The notes beneath the pieces are model-generated. The model did not search any database. It was not told the DNA's origin and saw only the letters and a program-made list of their open reading frames with translations. This document shows positions 10,922-23,474 of a DNA stretch of 64,000 nucleotides, in pieces. How positions within the stretch are numbered: position 1 is the first letter of the stretch; each line of letters opens with the position of its first letter. The DNA comes from Polytrichum commune (Eukaryota > Streptophyta > Polytrichopsida > Polytrichales > Polytrichaceae): the NCBI GenBank assembly GCA_950295325.1, contig OX485803.1, forward strand, positions 2,976,001 through 3,040,000. The letters run 5' to 3'. The position numbers were made by a program, and so were the translations under genes.

Positions 10922-11928
10922 CTTCTTCGAATTATCCATGTTAATAGGCCCCTTCATTTGCAATTAGTCTAAATTTAACCCTATCTTGATGTATGCATTT
11001 CGTTATTTAATGCTTGATTTGGTGTACGGCCCTTGAACTCAAGGGCATTTCCAATACTTGACATTACTGCTCACCACTCATCGGTCATGCCTTATCTTCC
11101 CCTCTTGAAAGCCTTCCGCCAAGATGATTGAAAAGAAAGAAAGAAAAAAGAAAAAAAAGGACTGTCAATGTATGAACATTGACATGCATTGTCCGTTCAC
11201 TATGCCTGGTCCAAGACCACGTGTTCCTGGTGAGGGGATGGCTCAACGCCTATGTGTAACAAGTGGATTATTCGTTAAGTAGTCAATTGATACCTATTCA
11301 TCTATTTTATGAACCGTATCTATCTATACATTCTATGTACGATGTGATTTAGTCAAGTGAAATCGGTGCTTCTCTCTCCTCAAATTTTCTTTTGTTCAGG
11401 CTGAAGTGTGTTAAGTAACATGTGGAGAGTTGTGAGAAGTTTTCTAATAAGTTTGTGGACTTTGAACTAACACTATGTGACAAAAAAAACAAATGCACAG
11501 AGACATGGCTTCTGGACACATGAAGGACAAACTAAGTAAAAGAGTTGTACTTTGTGACGCTTTGCACTTTGTATGAACTCATGTAGGGCGCGTCCCGACC
11601 TTTTTGCAGTGTCATGTAACTTGTAAGTTATGTCCCGGAGTACAAGCAATCTTATTACGAGAGCCTCCTCCAATCTCGCCCCCCAAGGCCCCAAAGGCTA
11701 AGCCTATGATACCAATCCTCGATCTCCATCCGTATACGTAATAATTTAGTATGAGTTCGAAAATGGTGCAGACTTTGATGATGAGTGTCGGAGATTGGTC
11801 GTTTCCTTATGTATAACAATATCTAGCTTTACTGACACAAGTTTTTACTGACAAGGACGTCACAAGTATGCAAGACTTGGGTCATTCATGTGGGTCATGT
11901 AAACCGTGTCACCTTTTGCAGCACCATG
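10922..11928. other. No gene seen
   Basis: There is A/G-rich microsatellite-like sequence near 11130-11160 (AAAGAAAGAAA). A short - strand open frame at 11473-11694 has no recognisable features. Confidence 0.45.
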
Positions 11929-11931
11929 TTA

Positions 11932-12432
11932 GGGCCACTGCACACACGAGACTGAGAGCCCGTGACCGTTACACTTCAAGCACTCTCGTCGGTGGAAAAG
12001 GCGGAGCCGCTCCAAGTTCGCTTCACACTACGCTTGAGGGACCAACGGAGTATGTGAATGCAAGATGGATGTAAAGTCTACATGGAACCCTACATGGCAA
12101 CAAATGGATCATGTTTCATGGTCACTTGGACTATTTTCAAAAAAACCACCTCTTGAAGGTAGGCCTAATACAAAACCGGGAGACCAAAGCACTCGGAACA
12201 CTTGCAACCGTTGATTTATTCTATTTTATCATGTGTGCAGACCCGCATGAATAAATTTTTATTCAAATAGTATTTGGTTGAGGGTCCGGTCACATATGGC
12301 TTCACACTAGACTTGAGGATCCGTGACCACACTATATGATTTTAGACGTGTCTTGGGACGGCCTTAGGACACTTTCTTTTGGGCTCTCACAGTTTCATGG
12401 TCACGGATCTTGGCTCGTGTGTGAAGTGGGCC
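11932..12432. mobile_element. Tourist-like MITE family T1, copy at 11932
   Basis: The left end GGGCCACTGCACACACGAGA pairs with the reverse complement of the right end, GGCCCACTTCACACACGAGC. The left flank is TTA and the right flank TGA (one change from a perfect TTA duplication). The 501-bp interior matches 14467-14939, 54770-55207 and 60253-61365. TWA duplications and GGGCC-type termini place it with PIF/Harbinger-related MITEs. No coding. Confidence 0.8.
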
Positions 12433-14463
12433 TGAGAACCATGACTCTGAAAAATCTAGGGCACTTGAATTCAACATGAAGGCCATATTGTGTGACACAG
12501 AAATCCAACTTTGTGATTGATGGGCTCTCAAGCTTAGTGTAAATTGAAAATGGACCATGTTGTGGAAACGACAACATATCCTATGGACATTCAAAATGAT
12601 AGTCTCTGTAGCTATGTAGCTTCCTGCATTTTACTCATATTCTAGGGCTTTATAACATACAGGTAGACTAGATACTATCTTTCCCTTTCCATTCTTAGTT
12701 GTAAGCAAAGAAGACCGTCATGGGTCAACATAATAGGAGAGTGATTCTTATTTTGTCAAGTTTGTTGTTGTATTTGCACACTGATTTTTTAACATGTGCT
12801 TTACATGCAAAAAAAAAAATTATGGAGGATTGAACCTATAAAGCCTTCACGATTTCAAACTCAATTAGGTATTTATGTCAAATCCACATTATAAAAACAA
12901 TGACGTCCACACTCTATACTACTTCAGGGCTTTTATGTTGGATGGATGAGAGATACACTTATATGCATTAATTATCTCCCGCCTTTACAAGCATGATCTA
13001 TACCTATACGACCATATCCATATGACTATGAAACATTATTGGTGAAACATTGTAACACTACATCACTATTCCACTCGCATGATGTGGGAAACACGCCACT
13101 GCCATGTCACTCACAATTAACCAATCTATAATGATACACGCAACTAGGTTGCCCACGCTAATTTATTGACATATCACATTATTTTGAAGATTTACTTCCA
13201 CAACAATAAATTCATTAGTAATTTTTATGTTAATGAGGACCGTTCATATACGGATCAATAATAGAAAGCCATGAGGTTTTTGTGATTTGACAAGATGATA
13301 GAGTTATCCGTAAAGTCTCTCAAAGAGGGATGAAACTGTGGGTTTAATCCTTCTGTGAGAGAACTTTCTATCAAGAGCTTGTTAGCTCGTCGTGCATTTG
13401 GAAGTTGGGTGGAATTTTTGGGACCTCCTTTTTCCAGCTCTCAAACTTTGAGATAAGTTGAGGATCTAAAAGAGGCTATGCACATGGGACCTATTGTTGT
13501 CATGAACCTCGAATTGGCCTATGGTAGGCTAGCTTGGCCCACCCATCCTAATAGGACAACCTAGGTTATGTGACATCACTCTTTGTGTATGGTAATTTGA
13601 GCATTAAGAAAACTTGGATGACTTTGTGTCAATCCTCATAAACTCAAGGTTTGGGACTAATCCCATGGTTTCGTATGCTTTACTTTACGAATAGCTCTAA
13701 TTTGCATGGGTAAGTGGCAACCTATTGGCAAAGGCAACCTACTTGCACATATAAGTGTAGTAAGCCCTATTTGAGATAACACAAAGGCATGGCCATGAGG
13801 TCCACACTGCCTCCCTCCCTTGGAATGCGGATCCCATCCAACTCCGTAGTGGTAAACTACATTCTAAACTCCATAATATCATGCTTTAACTAGCAACCAA
13901 AGTACATGTGATATTAAGGAGTTCTATAGTGTTAACATGGATGCATAATTAAAAAAAGAATCGGTGTAGCATGTGACAATGTGACAATGTGGAATAACAC
14001 AAAATTAACATTACAATAATGTCAATAATAACAATGATGACAACGTGATGCGTGCAAACATGTGGTTTGAACTCTTTGGAGGTTTATTTTAATGTTAAAA
14101 CCCGTGATAAATGGCATGGATACGTGACAATAAGGAATGAGATAATATTGAGAACATCCAATTCCTAGGGTTTTGGGATATAAGAGAAGGAGTGACATTA
14201 AGGAGGTTGGTATTAGGGAGTGTAGAGTGTCCTTATGCTTGGGCCATGCATCGTTGGCATTTGGGAGATAGCCATTGCCTATAATAATATATAACTTTTA
14301 CTACCACTTTCTGACACAAGTTTTGCTGACAATCACATCGCAGCTAATCATTCCCGAGTTGGCACTTTGCTGCTGTCACTTAGGTGGTATATCTGGACTT
14401 GTGTTCGGAGGATTCCTAAACATTTATTCAAGGCAAACATATATGACACAGGCTGCTATGGTG
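12433..14463. other. No gene seen
   Basis: AT-rich. A segment at about 13131-13215 (CAACTAGGTTGCCCACGCTAA) recurs at about 20957-21040 in diverged form. An A run lies near 12809-12820. Nothing supports a gene. Confidence 0.45.
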
Positions 14464-14466
14464 TAA

Positions 14467-14939
14467 GGGCCACTTCACACACGAGCCAAGTGCCGTGACC
14501 ATGAAATTGAGAGAGCCCAAAAGAAAGTGTCCAAAGGCTGTCCCAAAGTGTGGTTACGGACTCTCAAGTGTACTGTGAAGCCATATGTGACTGGACCCTC
14601 AACCAAATGCTATTTCAATGAATTTCTAATCATGCGGATCTGCACACATGATAAAATAAAATAAATCAACCGTTGTGAGCATTCGGAGTGCCATGGTCTC
14701 TCGGTTTTGTAATAGGCCTACCTCCAAGAGGTGGTTTGTAAAAAAGTGACCATGAAACATGATTCATTTGATGCCATGTAGGGTCCATGTAGACTTTACA
14801 TCCATCTTGCATTCACATACTCCCTTGGTCCCTTAAGTGTAGTGTGAAGCAAACTTGGACTGGCTCTGCCTTTTCCACCAATGAGCGTGCTTGAAGTGTA
14901 ATGGTCACGGGTTCTCAGTCTCGTGTGTGAAGTTGGCCC
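14467..14939. mobile_element. Tourist-like MITE family T1, copy at 14467 (inverted)
   Basis: The left end is GGGCCACTTCACACACGAGC and the right end, reverse-complemented, is GGGCCAACTTCACACACGAG. Perfect TAA duplications sit at 14464-14466 and 14940-14942. It runs antiparallel to the 11932 copy, and the two align over their length. No coding. Confidence 0.85.
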
Positions 14940-14945
14940 TAAGTT

Positions 14946-14971
14946 ATGGTCTCTCTCTCTCTCTCTCTCTT
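14946..14971. repeat. (CT)n microsatellite
   Basis: About a dozen CT dinucleotides in a row directly follow the T1 copy. Confidence 0.85.
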
Positions 14972-15294
14972 CTCGAACAACGCTACTTATTTGCCAATAG
15001 CAAGGTTCCTTATGTGCTCAATGACATTCCTCATGAGTTGCGAAGCACATGAGGGTACTAACTGAGGTAAGGAGCACAATATCATAATTATATTCCTCAA
15101 TTTCTTCTCTAAGTTTGCACCTTCTCTTTTCTTCAAATCTTGAGAAGAGTTGAAATGGTGACAATCATTAGAGTGATGAAACCACATATGGATGATATTG
15201 CAAACATTGCCTTCAAATAGAGATAGCCTTGTGAAGTCAAAATTCATACTCTATCTCCCTATGCTATAATTTCCAATTCCAATGGTTATTCTAG

Positions 15295-16035
15295 GGCATG
15301 TTGGGAAGTCCTTTATTGTATTTATTTCGTTTGAATTTTTCATCGTTTTGATGTTGTTCCCTTTTTTGGAGTGTTTCTAAAGGTGCCAAAGAGAGAGGAT
15401 TTAGTGGATTCTGAATCCCGAGGTCTACTTCCTCTCATATTGGTACCCTTGAAGTTTTAATTGACAGTCACACTTTTTGTATTCATTTCATTCCAATTTT
15501 TATTTTATTTTTATGGTGGTCCCATTCTTTGTAGTCCTTCCAATTATACAAAAGAGAGAGAATGCTAAAAGAAAAAGATACCATCCAGCCAACCAAGGGC
15601 CTTTGGGACAATGTCCCTAGTGCCCCAAGTTCCTGCCTGGATGGCTGGCCTAAGAGAGAGACCTTTCAAAAGTAAGAGATTATGTCCTCGCTCATTGGTA
15701 CCTTGGAAGCTTCTTGGGAAGTCTCGTTTTATGCATTTATGTTGCTTCATTTTTTGCTTTTATTTTCATGTTGGTCCCCTTCTTTGTAGTGCTTCTAAAG
15801 ATACCAAAGAGAGGAACAATCCTTCCGGTACCAAGAGGTTTATTTCCTTTCTCATTAGTACTTTGGTAGCATGATGGGAAGTCGCATATTTTGTAATTAC
15901 TTTATTCCAAAATCTCATTTATTTTGATGTCGGACCCCTTCTTTGTAGTGATTCTACGGGTACCGAGAGGTCTACATCCGCTCCCATTGGTACCTTGGAA
16001 GCATGGTGGGAAGATAGATTTTGTGTATTTGATTC
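15295..16035. repeat. Degenerate satellite, ~4-5 units of 130-190 bp
   Basis: A unit with the landmarks CATTGGTACCTTGGAAGCAT, GGGAAGTC, a T-rich ATTTATTTCATTCC block, GTCCC.TTCTTTGTAGTG and ACCAAAGAGAG recurs with starts near 15295, 15420, 15675, 15840 and 15965. Units are strongly diverged and vary in length, so this is an old local array. Confidence 0.65.
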
Positions 16036-17640
16036 ATCTCGAAACTTTGACCTTGAAAGAGTAATGTGGTAGTTGTGTCCATGTATGCCATGCTCTAAAA
16101 TGGTATGTATCAATTGGATTGTTTTTGACGTTGGACATATAGAGTGTGGGATCAAAGACCTTTCAATGGCCGAGGGAGGGCCTTTGGAATTGTGTTGTTA
16201 GATTTGGACAATGAAAATGTTTTATGGAAATAGATGTCTTGAAGCCAAGTCAACTATTACTACACGGAAGTTGTAATTGCGTGTATGATCTCTTTTTATA
16301 TCAAAACGCTTTGCCAAGTGCAAAATTGCTTCACAAGCAATTAGTTTGTGCATTGGCACTATGAAAACTTTATATTGAGATTGAATTGTTCTTGAAAAGA
16401 GATGTATCAAATTTGAAATACTGCATCATGAAATATACACATCTATGCTTGACACAATTGCACCTCATCATGCTAATATTAAACAAACTCCGCCTAGAGA
16501 GCCAACAAACCCTTTTCTTCCTATCAACATGATCACACCTTTAATTCCCACCACATAAATCGTATCCCACATGCACCCCCACACCATAAAGACGCTAAGA
16601 GGACCCGAAAGATGCAAAGATAGTCGATAAACCTTGCCAATAGCTCTATAAAGGGAGAGCAAATCAATTTGAGGTTCAAACACCAATTGTCATGCTTCAT
16701 AGAAGTATGAATGATGAGCCTCATTGTGCCACATAATACTAAGTGGATACCTAATACACAATTGTAGGCACAACATATTATGTTCACACCTGAAGGGAGC
16801 GCCTACTCCAACATGAAGCAAACTTGTACCGAATCATTGCACACTACCCAATGCAAGATCCAATAGGAGTGAACTATGAATTGAGAGTAGCAATAGACAC
16901 ACGCACAAGAGTGCAATGCAACATGACGAACAACCCTAACAAGATCACGCATAACAACCAGATTGAGCAATGAAGAAATGGCCAATGAGCAACCACCGCA
17001 TTGACAAAGCCAACCCTCCACCAGTGTCACAATAAAACCTGGACAAGAAGCCCACAAGCAACTAAGAGGAGCAAACATGGTCAAGTATACGGTAAAGTGC
17101 TATGGTATACTAAAACCATAATTTTTTTGGTCAAAAGCCTAGGAGTAGTAGCAAAATGTTGTTTATATTGAATTTTTTTTCAAGGAGCCTGCTATTGTTG
17201 TGATAGGTATTCAAATATAGAATATCAAGATGAGATCTTCAAAACCTATCATTTAAAGTACTCCTCAAAAGGTTATCCCTAAATTTGGTTTTGGACATAG
17301 ATTTCATTACCTCAAACATTTTGAAGTTGGATTTTTTTCATTCCTTTAATTCCTTGTAAGCTTGAGGGCATTGTTACAAAGATTTGTACAAAAATAAGTT
17401 GAAAGTAATTTTATCATGTTTTTTAGACAATTTTTAGACAATTATGAATTCAATATATTTACTTGCACCGTCTTCTCAAATATGTAGACTTTTCCTAAAA
17501 ACAAATCGTCAACATAAATTGCTTGACTTTGTAGATCAATGTGTTTTCCAAATGTTTATGATTTCTTCCTTCACAAAATTCAAAGGTAGTATATAATTTT
17601 GAGTCATTTTCACTTAAACCTATGCAGGATAGTGAAATTG
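16036..17640. other. No gene seen
   Basis: Several short overlapping - strand frames (16468-17084) translate to Cys/Val/Leu-rich strings typical of chance frames opposite A/C-rich sequence. The stretch 17100-17640 is AT-rich and featureless. Confidence 0.4.
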
Positions 17641-18890
17641 TGTAGTTGACCGTGCTCGTGCCCTAAAAAGCAAAACAGAAGAACACATTGCAAACACACC
17701 CCGAACACCAAAAAAATGAGCACCCCTTACTTCGAACTCATAGCGACCACACAAACACTCTTGCAACCCCTACATCCCCACAAAGGTCAACACACATCAC
17801 CATCTTAATCCCACACCCAATCAACCCAAAACCATCCCACACCAACAACAACCAAATGCATACTTGACGTTGAGCGGCAACATACCGAGTGAAGCAGCCA
17901 CTCACTAGCGCCGAGTCCCAAGCAACCCCAAGCCCATCCAACGCACACCAACAATAGAGCACAAATGTGAGCTTGAGACTGCCCAAAAGCACATTTAGCA
18001 AAGCACCAACACACCATCACCACACTCCAAGGGCCACTTTACACCAAGAGGCCCAGGCCAATTCCCCTTGAGGCCGATTGCATGAAATCTCAGCCCCTTT
18101 TGGGTTGGATGTCAGCCTCAACTACACATTATAATAAGATTATAATGGGGGCCAATTTTCCCATATGTAAAGCTCTTAGGGTCAAGAAGCTTGGCCGATT
18201 CAATAAATCTAACATAATCCAACGGATCTAGCATAATCTAGTATAAAGCCGTTCGTATTTCCACATAATCCGATGGATATGGTTTGCTAAAAAAGTGATG
18301 TTTTATTAAAGTTTATTTTTTAATTTATTGAAATTTGATATTGGCCCCGAGGCTAAGAATTGGCCTTCCATTTTGGGTGCACCCAATTCTATGAGCTTGG
18401 GCCGTGTCATACCATGCATTTTTAATTAGAAAATTCATACCACCAAATTGGCCCAACCTCTAGGTGTAAAGGGGTTGGGGCCAATTTCAGCCTTTTGGCC
18501 AATCACAAGTGAGGATTTCAAGCCTCTTACACAACGAATTGGCCCGGCCTCTAGGTGTAAAGCGGCCCTAAGCATCCACATGCCTAATTGACCGAAATCG
18601 AGAGCCGGCCTTTGGAGAACAACTTCGCCTACAACATCGCACGCTTGCAAGCCCAAGAGCACCCAATCCATAGCACAATTTCCTTTACCACTAGGCAACC
18701 GCACAAACAAGGCCAACATACAACACAATATCTCAAGGAACCATTGCCGGCCCAAAGACTTGCAATTCAAAAAAACTAACATGACACAAGCTTTCGCCGA
18801 ATCGTCAATCTTACATTTTGACACTCTATCGAACCCCCGGCACATGCAAGCATGGGCACAACATTCCCACAATAGTCAACCCACTCAACA
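17641..18890. other. Strand-asymmetric A/C-rich block, split by a MITE
   Basis: From about 17640 to 18027, and again from 18572 to 18890, the + strand is conspicuously rich in A and C and poor in G and T, giving long but meaningless - strand frames. The T1-type MITE at 18031-18568 interrupts the block. No gene is supported. Confidence 0.45.
18031..18568. mobile_element. Tourist-like MITE, T1-related subfamily, 538 bp
   Basis: The left end GGGCCACTTTACACCAAGAG and the right end, reverse-complemented, GGGCCGCTTTACACCTAGAG form an inverted repeat of about 30 bp continuing into GGCC. The flanks are CAA (left) and TAA (right), a near-perfect TAA duplication. An internal copy of the CCTCTAGGTGTAAAG motif at about 18457 suggests an internal rearrangement. 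The open frame at 18435-18872 crosses the element boundary and is not a gene. Confidence 0.78.
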
Positions 18891-20699
18891 AAGATGATTG
18901 CAGTTAGGATTTTGGAGAAGATAAAAGATCATGGAACCATTTAGAGAAGACTTGAAAGGTGATTATTATATCATCTGGATGTCTTAGATAAGTTTTATCA
19001 AGACAATCACATGATTATTCCAAGTTGTTTTGGTTTTGAACTAGCAATTAGATGATGATTTATAGTGTAAAGTCTTACAAACTCTCACACAACATTACAT
19101 GTAATTATGGATGTCTCTCAACTCACACTATTTACCCATATATTAGTCTAGTAATGAGTTCATTTTAATTGGACCAAGTGCGGTGCATAATCATAGGCGT
19201 AGCCATTATCAACAGTCTTGCGTAAAATATCACATTTTAATGTCCTTACGAAAGCCAAGGGGAATTTGGTATAGTCAATGATCTTATGTTAAATAAGCCC
19301 TTTCAACGTAACTTGAAAAGGCAATGCAGTCATCCTTCCACAATTTCCTATTTTCATTTATTAATTTTAATATAATTACAATGATCTTTTACTTGGTCTT
19401 GCCAAAGTAACCATGTTGTCCATGAATTGAAATAATAGGCCAAACCACATATGCGGGTTAATAGATCATGGCATGATTCACTAGTTTATTCTCTTGTAAT
19501 TTTAAATTCAATTTATGCTCTCGCTCTCTTGCTCAATAGTCTTTTGGATGCCCATTCCATTTGTTATGTCCCAAGACTATTGGCTAGTGTGTTCAATTAT
19601 AACTTGACTAGTTCAAGATTACCACTCTAGCATATTAGAGTGAAATCGCTTTAGTAGATCCAATGAGAGCACAATCCTTACTAGATTTCCAACCATCAAG
19701 TCCTCTTGCCTCCTCGGTTTCTTCACCGCCAATGGTCTCAAGCAGCATTCCCTTCGTCTCCCGCCAAAGGGTAGGAAGGTGGAACCTATACAGTTTGTAA
19801 CTATGAGACCATAGCCTCTTCATCTTCTCAATCCCATTCTCCTTTGATTCTTTCTACTTAATTGTAAATTCATCAAATCATATTACAATGACAATATACC
19901 AGTTCCTCATGATACAAATGGATATTCAATTTTAGTTTTTATGTCTCTCACTTAGAATATGGCCCAATTAATTTTTCTTTGATTCAACCAAGTCTTTCAA
20001 GGTCCACAGTCTCTTCAATTACTAGGGTGAAATTAACTATTCAATGCAAATTGTTGCAAACAATCGACCTCAAACATGTTCGATTTTTTCAAGTGTGGTT
20101 ACTTCTAATTTTATCTCTCACTTCTCCAAATTGGACAAGAAAATCTCTCCCACTCATAACCTCTCGATATAATGTGCAACATGTGTTTAATTACTTAGAG
20201 TTAATGTCTATCAATTTCATTGCCCTGGAAGTTAGGACTCACCCTTCTTCCTCAAGATTCCATAAATGAAATCAACACATACTCTCTGATAACCTCTTCA
20301 AAGGACAATGAATCATTCCTTCATCAAACTTCAAACAATAATAAAGACACAACAATTTTCAATAACACTTTTTACAGCCCAGTGAGACCATAGCCTTAAT
20401 CCTATTATGGTTGTTTCCAACATATCAAAATATTAAGGCTCCAAATACAAAGAACATTGTTCATATGCCTCTGTGTATGTGTATTTGCTCGTGCAATATG
20501 AACTCTAGCTCTATTGTGCTTCAATATTTTTATGGTGGGTGGTTGTCGCTAATCGATTCGAGAGCTATAATAACATGTGATCTTACTACTAGTGAGCGCA
20601 CACACAATAAAAATAGACACTCATGTTGCACTTCTAACCCCACCTCAACCACACTACTACCTCCCCCCCCCCCCCGCCAATTTTTTTTATATATATATA
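18891..20699. other. No gene seen; poly-C tract at 20663-20675
   Basis: AT-rich with no recognisable gene. A 13-base C run is followed directly by a T run and a (TA)n run (20676-20702). Confidence 0.45.
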
Positions 20700-20893
20700 T
20701 ATTAATGGGTGTTACTATCTAGAATTACGCAGTGTTATAACTATTCAATGAGAACGTAATATCCTACCAAGCAGAGTTAGTTATGTTCTATAATGTCCAA
20801 ACAACCTATTGAACTTTCGTTAGTAAAAAAATGAAGTCATGAGTAAGACGCTATTCCATTGCATAACTTCGAACAGTAACATGTACTAATTGG
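20700..20893. mobile_element. MITE family R2, copy
   Basis: It carries TTCTATAATGTCCAAACAAC, then TATTGAACTTTCGTTAG, with weakened termini (GTGTTATAACTATTC on the left, TACTAATTG on the right). It matches 9667-9853 in the interior. Confidence 0.55.
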
Positions 20894-21154
20894 GATGATC
20901 ACTGTAGTGAAAAGTGGAAAAGTTAATTACAAGCCTTAACTACAAAAGTTAACTACATTGATATGTGCAATTAGGTTGCCCCATGCTAATATATCAACAT
21001 TTCACGTTATTTAAATAATTACTACGTACATTTACTACTATAACTTATATTGTAGTATCTATACATATTAATGAACAAAGTTATACATTTTTGTAATCTA
21101 TTTTTCATCCAAGATAAGTGGAGGTGTCCTATTCGCAAAGACAATCAAATTGCA

Positions 21155-21392
21155 CATACCAGTGTATTGAGCGGAGAAAACCGACCGCAAGTTACAGAAG
21201 AATTGGTTGAATTTGAGAAATAATTAGTTGAAGTTTAAGTCTTCAAGAAAATCGCAGATTATCTTAGAGGAATCTATGGAATATACCTTGAATTAATGAA
21301 GAAAACCCGAGATCACAACATGTAACTGGTTTGGAAACCCTAAGTTAGGGTTTTGACCCGTTATGCCCAAAAATCTCCCCGGACATTGTGCC
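21155..21392 (-). mobile_element. hAT-type MITE, degraded inverted copy
   Basis: In reverse orientation it matches 8017-8246: GAGAAATAATTAGTTGAAG, GAGGAATCTATGGAATATACC, CAACATGTAACTGGTTTGG and, at the right end, TATGCCCAAAAATCTCCCCG. The termini are mutated and no target duplication was found. It lies about 100 bp left of the Harbinger element. Confidence 0.65.
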
Positions 21393-21491
21393 AATGGACA
21401 AAGGTCTGCGAGGTCTGAGCACGTAGTCTTAATGTAACTTATCTGATAACAGTACAAACTTAATCAAATCGCCATGGTCCAGGGTCTTGGA

Positions 21492-21502
21492 TAAGGTACT
21501 AA
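21492..21502. repeat. Left flanking direct repeat TAAGGTACTAA
   Basis: The 11-mer TAAGGTACTAA directly abuts the left end of the Harbinger element and recurs exactly at 29062-29072 next to the right end. The last three bases alone (TAA) would be the expected 3-bp duplication. Confidence 0.85.
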
Positions 21503-21550
21503 GGCTGGGGCCGCACACGGGGGTCCCAGACCGGAACCGGTGTGGTAACC
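21503..21550 (+). repeat. Left terminal inverted repeat of the Harbinger element
   Basis: Starts GGCTGGGGCCGCACACGGGG and continues through GACCGGAACCGGTGTGGTAA. About 42 of 48 bases match the right terminus by eye. A subterminal GGGGGCCGCACC at about 21569 repeats the core motif and could be a second binding site for the Myb protein. Confidence 0.9.
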
Positions 21551-21716
21551 GGGATTTAGGGTGAAACGGGGGCCGCACCAGGTGGGTGCACCTTGGGGAT
21601 ACTGTAGGTGTGTCAGAGGCAAGATGGGGCCATGTGCCTCCCGGAAAATGCAGAAACACACACAGAACGGGCCGTTTTGAAACGCAGCTCACAGGCAACG
21701 TTAAGGACGGCCGTGG

Positions 21717-22059
21717 ATGACATCGCGCACTCATGGACAAACTCTGTCAATGGCTCCGTCCACGGAACGGACAGGGTCCCGGTCCGAGCCGGGACGGGGC
21801 TCAGGGCTGGCATCTTGTCGCCTGTCTTTCTTCGCGCGGGAGCTTCGCGAACGTCAACGTCCGGAGCTCTGTGCGGTCGCTCTGCTGCTCCGACCTCGTC
21901 TCCCTTCGGCCCAGAAGCTCAATGCGAATGCGCCTGGCCCTTTCTGGCGGTGTGCTTTGGAGCTCGTTCTGGATTTCGTTCGCTTCCCCGAGGGCTTGTT
22001 CCGTGGAGAGTGGGAGCGTGCTGCGCCGCGACCCGACGACTGCATAGCAAACCAATCAT
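21717..22059 (+). CDS. Candidate 5' exon of the Harbinger Myb transcript
   Basis: A GC-rich frame opens after the left terminus. From 21717 (or an in-frame ATG at 21750) it reads MAPSTERTGSRSE, later FFARELRERQRPELCAV and FWRCALELVLDFVRFPEG, then APRPDDCIANQS. It ends at a perfect plant-type donor, CAT|GTGAGT, at 22060. The charged and aliphatic composition of this frame is more protein-like than the two overlapping frames, but all three are open because the region is GC-rich. The simplest reading is an upstream exon or leader of the Myb gene, with an intron of about 1.4 kb to follow. Whether it is translated cannot be decided from sequence alone. Confidence 0.35.
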
Positions 22060-23474
22060 GTGAGTGGGATTAGGGTGGGTTTTCTGCATTCCAGTATGTG
22101 TGTGTGCGCTCAGGGCGCCAGAGGTTCCTGCTCTGCGTCGGGGGTTTAGGGCCATTTGCTGCACCTCGCGCATACTATCTTTTGCTATGGGTTGCCGTTC
22201 GGGGTCCAACTCCACGTATCGCGGGCTCTTTGCTTTTCCGGCCTCTGACTTCGCTCGGGGTTCGATTTCTGGTGTTCGTGTCTGGGGTGTGGGGTTTTGG
22301 GCTCTTCCCTGCCAGTGCCGAATTTTTTCCTGTCCTTGCTCCCGGACGATTCGTTGCCCTTGGGCATCGCATTCTGTTTCCGTGCAAACCTGTGGGTTGC
22401 CGCTGTGGAGGGATGGGGTTTCCTCGCGTTCATAACAACCCTGAGCAGGGCCTAGGTGTCCTTTTTTTGTGTCTGTTCGGCCCGTTGTATGTGCCCCCCC
22501 CCCCCGTTGTTGTCCCTTCCCTTCCTCTGTTGGCAGTGGCACACCCGCGCTATTTCGCATTTGTGTTCTCCTTAATTTTGGCATTTCGGCCGTCTTCGTT
22601 GCAAGACGGCCATTGGCAGGTCCCTTTGCCGGAATCCATGCACCGATGACAGCCAATTAACAAGGCCTTTCTGTGTCCAGTGTGGCCGTTGCTCTCTGCC
22701 TGCACCTCTGCTGCACGTATGTTAATGCCGTTCCTTTGCTTTATGTTGTAATTCCCGACCTGTGTGTGCTCGTTGGCGTAGGACGGCCGTGCAACTCTGG
22801 CTGCAGATTTACCTGGTCACTTTCGTCTCCTGCATTTCTTTTGGATTGGCACCCTGTTGGGCCAGTTGGGTTCCCTGCGCCACTGGGTCGTTGTCCCATT
22901 GCGTTTTATGCAGCATTGCTCTTTGTGGTCGAAAATTGCCGCTATGTAATTTTTTTTCCTTCCGCCTTTGTCGATTACCTGGCACGATTGTCCGGCTCCA
23001 ACACTGGTACTCCTTCCCCGTTTTTGTGTCCCTCTGTGCCGCATGCTCGCAGCTGGACCTCCGTTTTCGCCGCCCTACCTCGGAGGATTGCCCCTCTGCC
23101 ATTTGCTTCTTTTTTTTTCTCGCACGTTGTTATGGTCCCTGTGTTTAGTATTTGCTTGCCCATTGCCGCAAATTGGGATCGTTCAGGGTTTTCTGGGCCT
23201 ACATGCTTGCATTCAGGATGACAGTGTCTTTGGGGTCCGTGCCTCCTCATGTGCCCCTAGAATGTGAAATTTTGTTGTCCCTAACTCCTGCCACTGTATG
23301 TGCCATTTCTGCAGACTGGGAGCTTGCAGCTGTCTGTGGGAATGTTCGTGCAGGCTGTGCTTCCGAACTCTTGAGCATGTTTTTGAGCTTGGGGTTCTTC
23401 GTTGCGCCCCAGCTGTTTCCCCGATTCGTTACGCAGATGCAGGGGGTTCGACCAGCAGGGTGTTTTGGTTGACG
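22060..23474 (+). other. Probable intron / 5' leader of the Harbinger Myb gene
   Basis: This stretch is T- and pyrimidine-rich on + (CTTTTTTTGTGTCTG, CATTTGCTTCTTTTTTTTTC) with Cys/Phe/Leu-rich chance frames. It begins with a GTGAGT donor and contains several acceptor-like sites, such as CCCCGATTCGTTACGCAG ending near 23440. Poly-C of 13 bases lies at 22494-22506. The long - strand frame at 21919-22656 appears to be the antisense shadow of this composition. Confidence 0.4.

Noticed and set aside
18435..18872. 145-residue - strand frame
   Set aside because: It spans the right boundary of the MITE at 18031-18568 and an A/C-skewed block, so it is a chance frame.
21919..22656. 245-residue open frame on the - strand inside the Harbinger element
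   Set aside because: It lies antisense to a T-rich probable intron, has Arg/Thr/Gln-rich low-complexity composition, crosses the candidate + strand exon and its splice donor, and shows no domain.
23298..23474. N-terminal extension of the Myb protein from an upstream ATG
   Set aside because: Residues encoded here are Cys/Leu-rich and unlike the rest of the protein. The ATG at 23475 has good context and begins an acidic, typical N-terminus; the upstream part is probably leader or intron.
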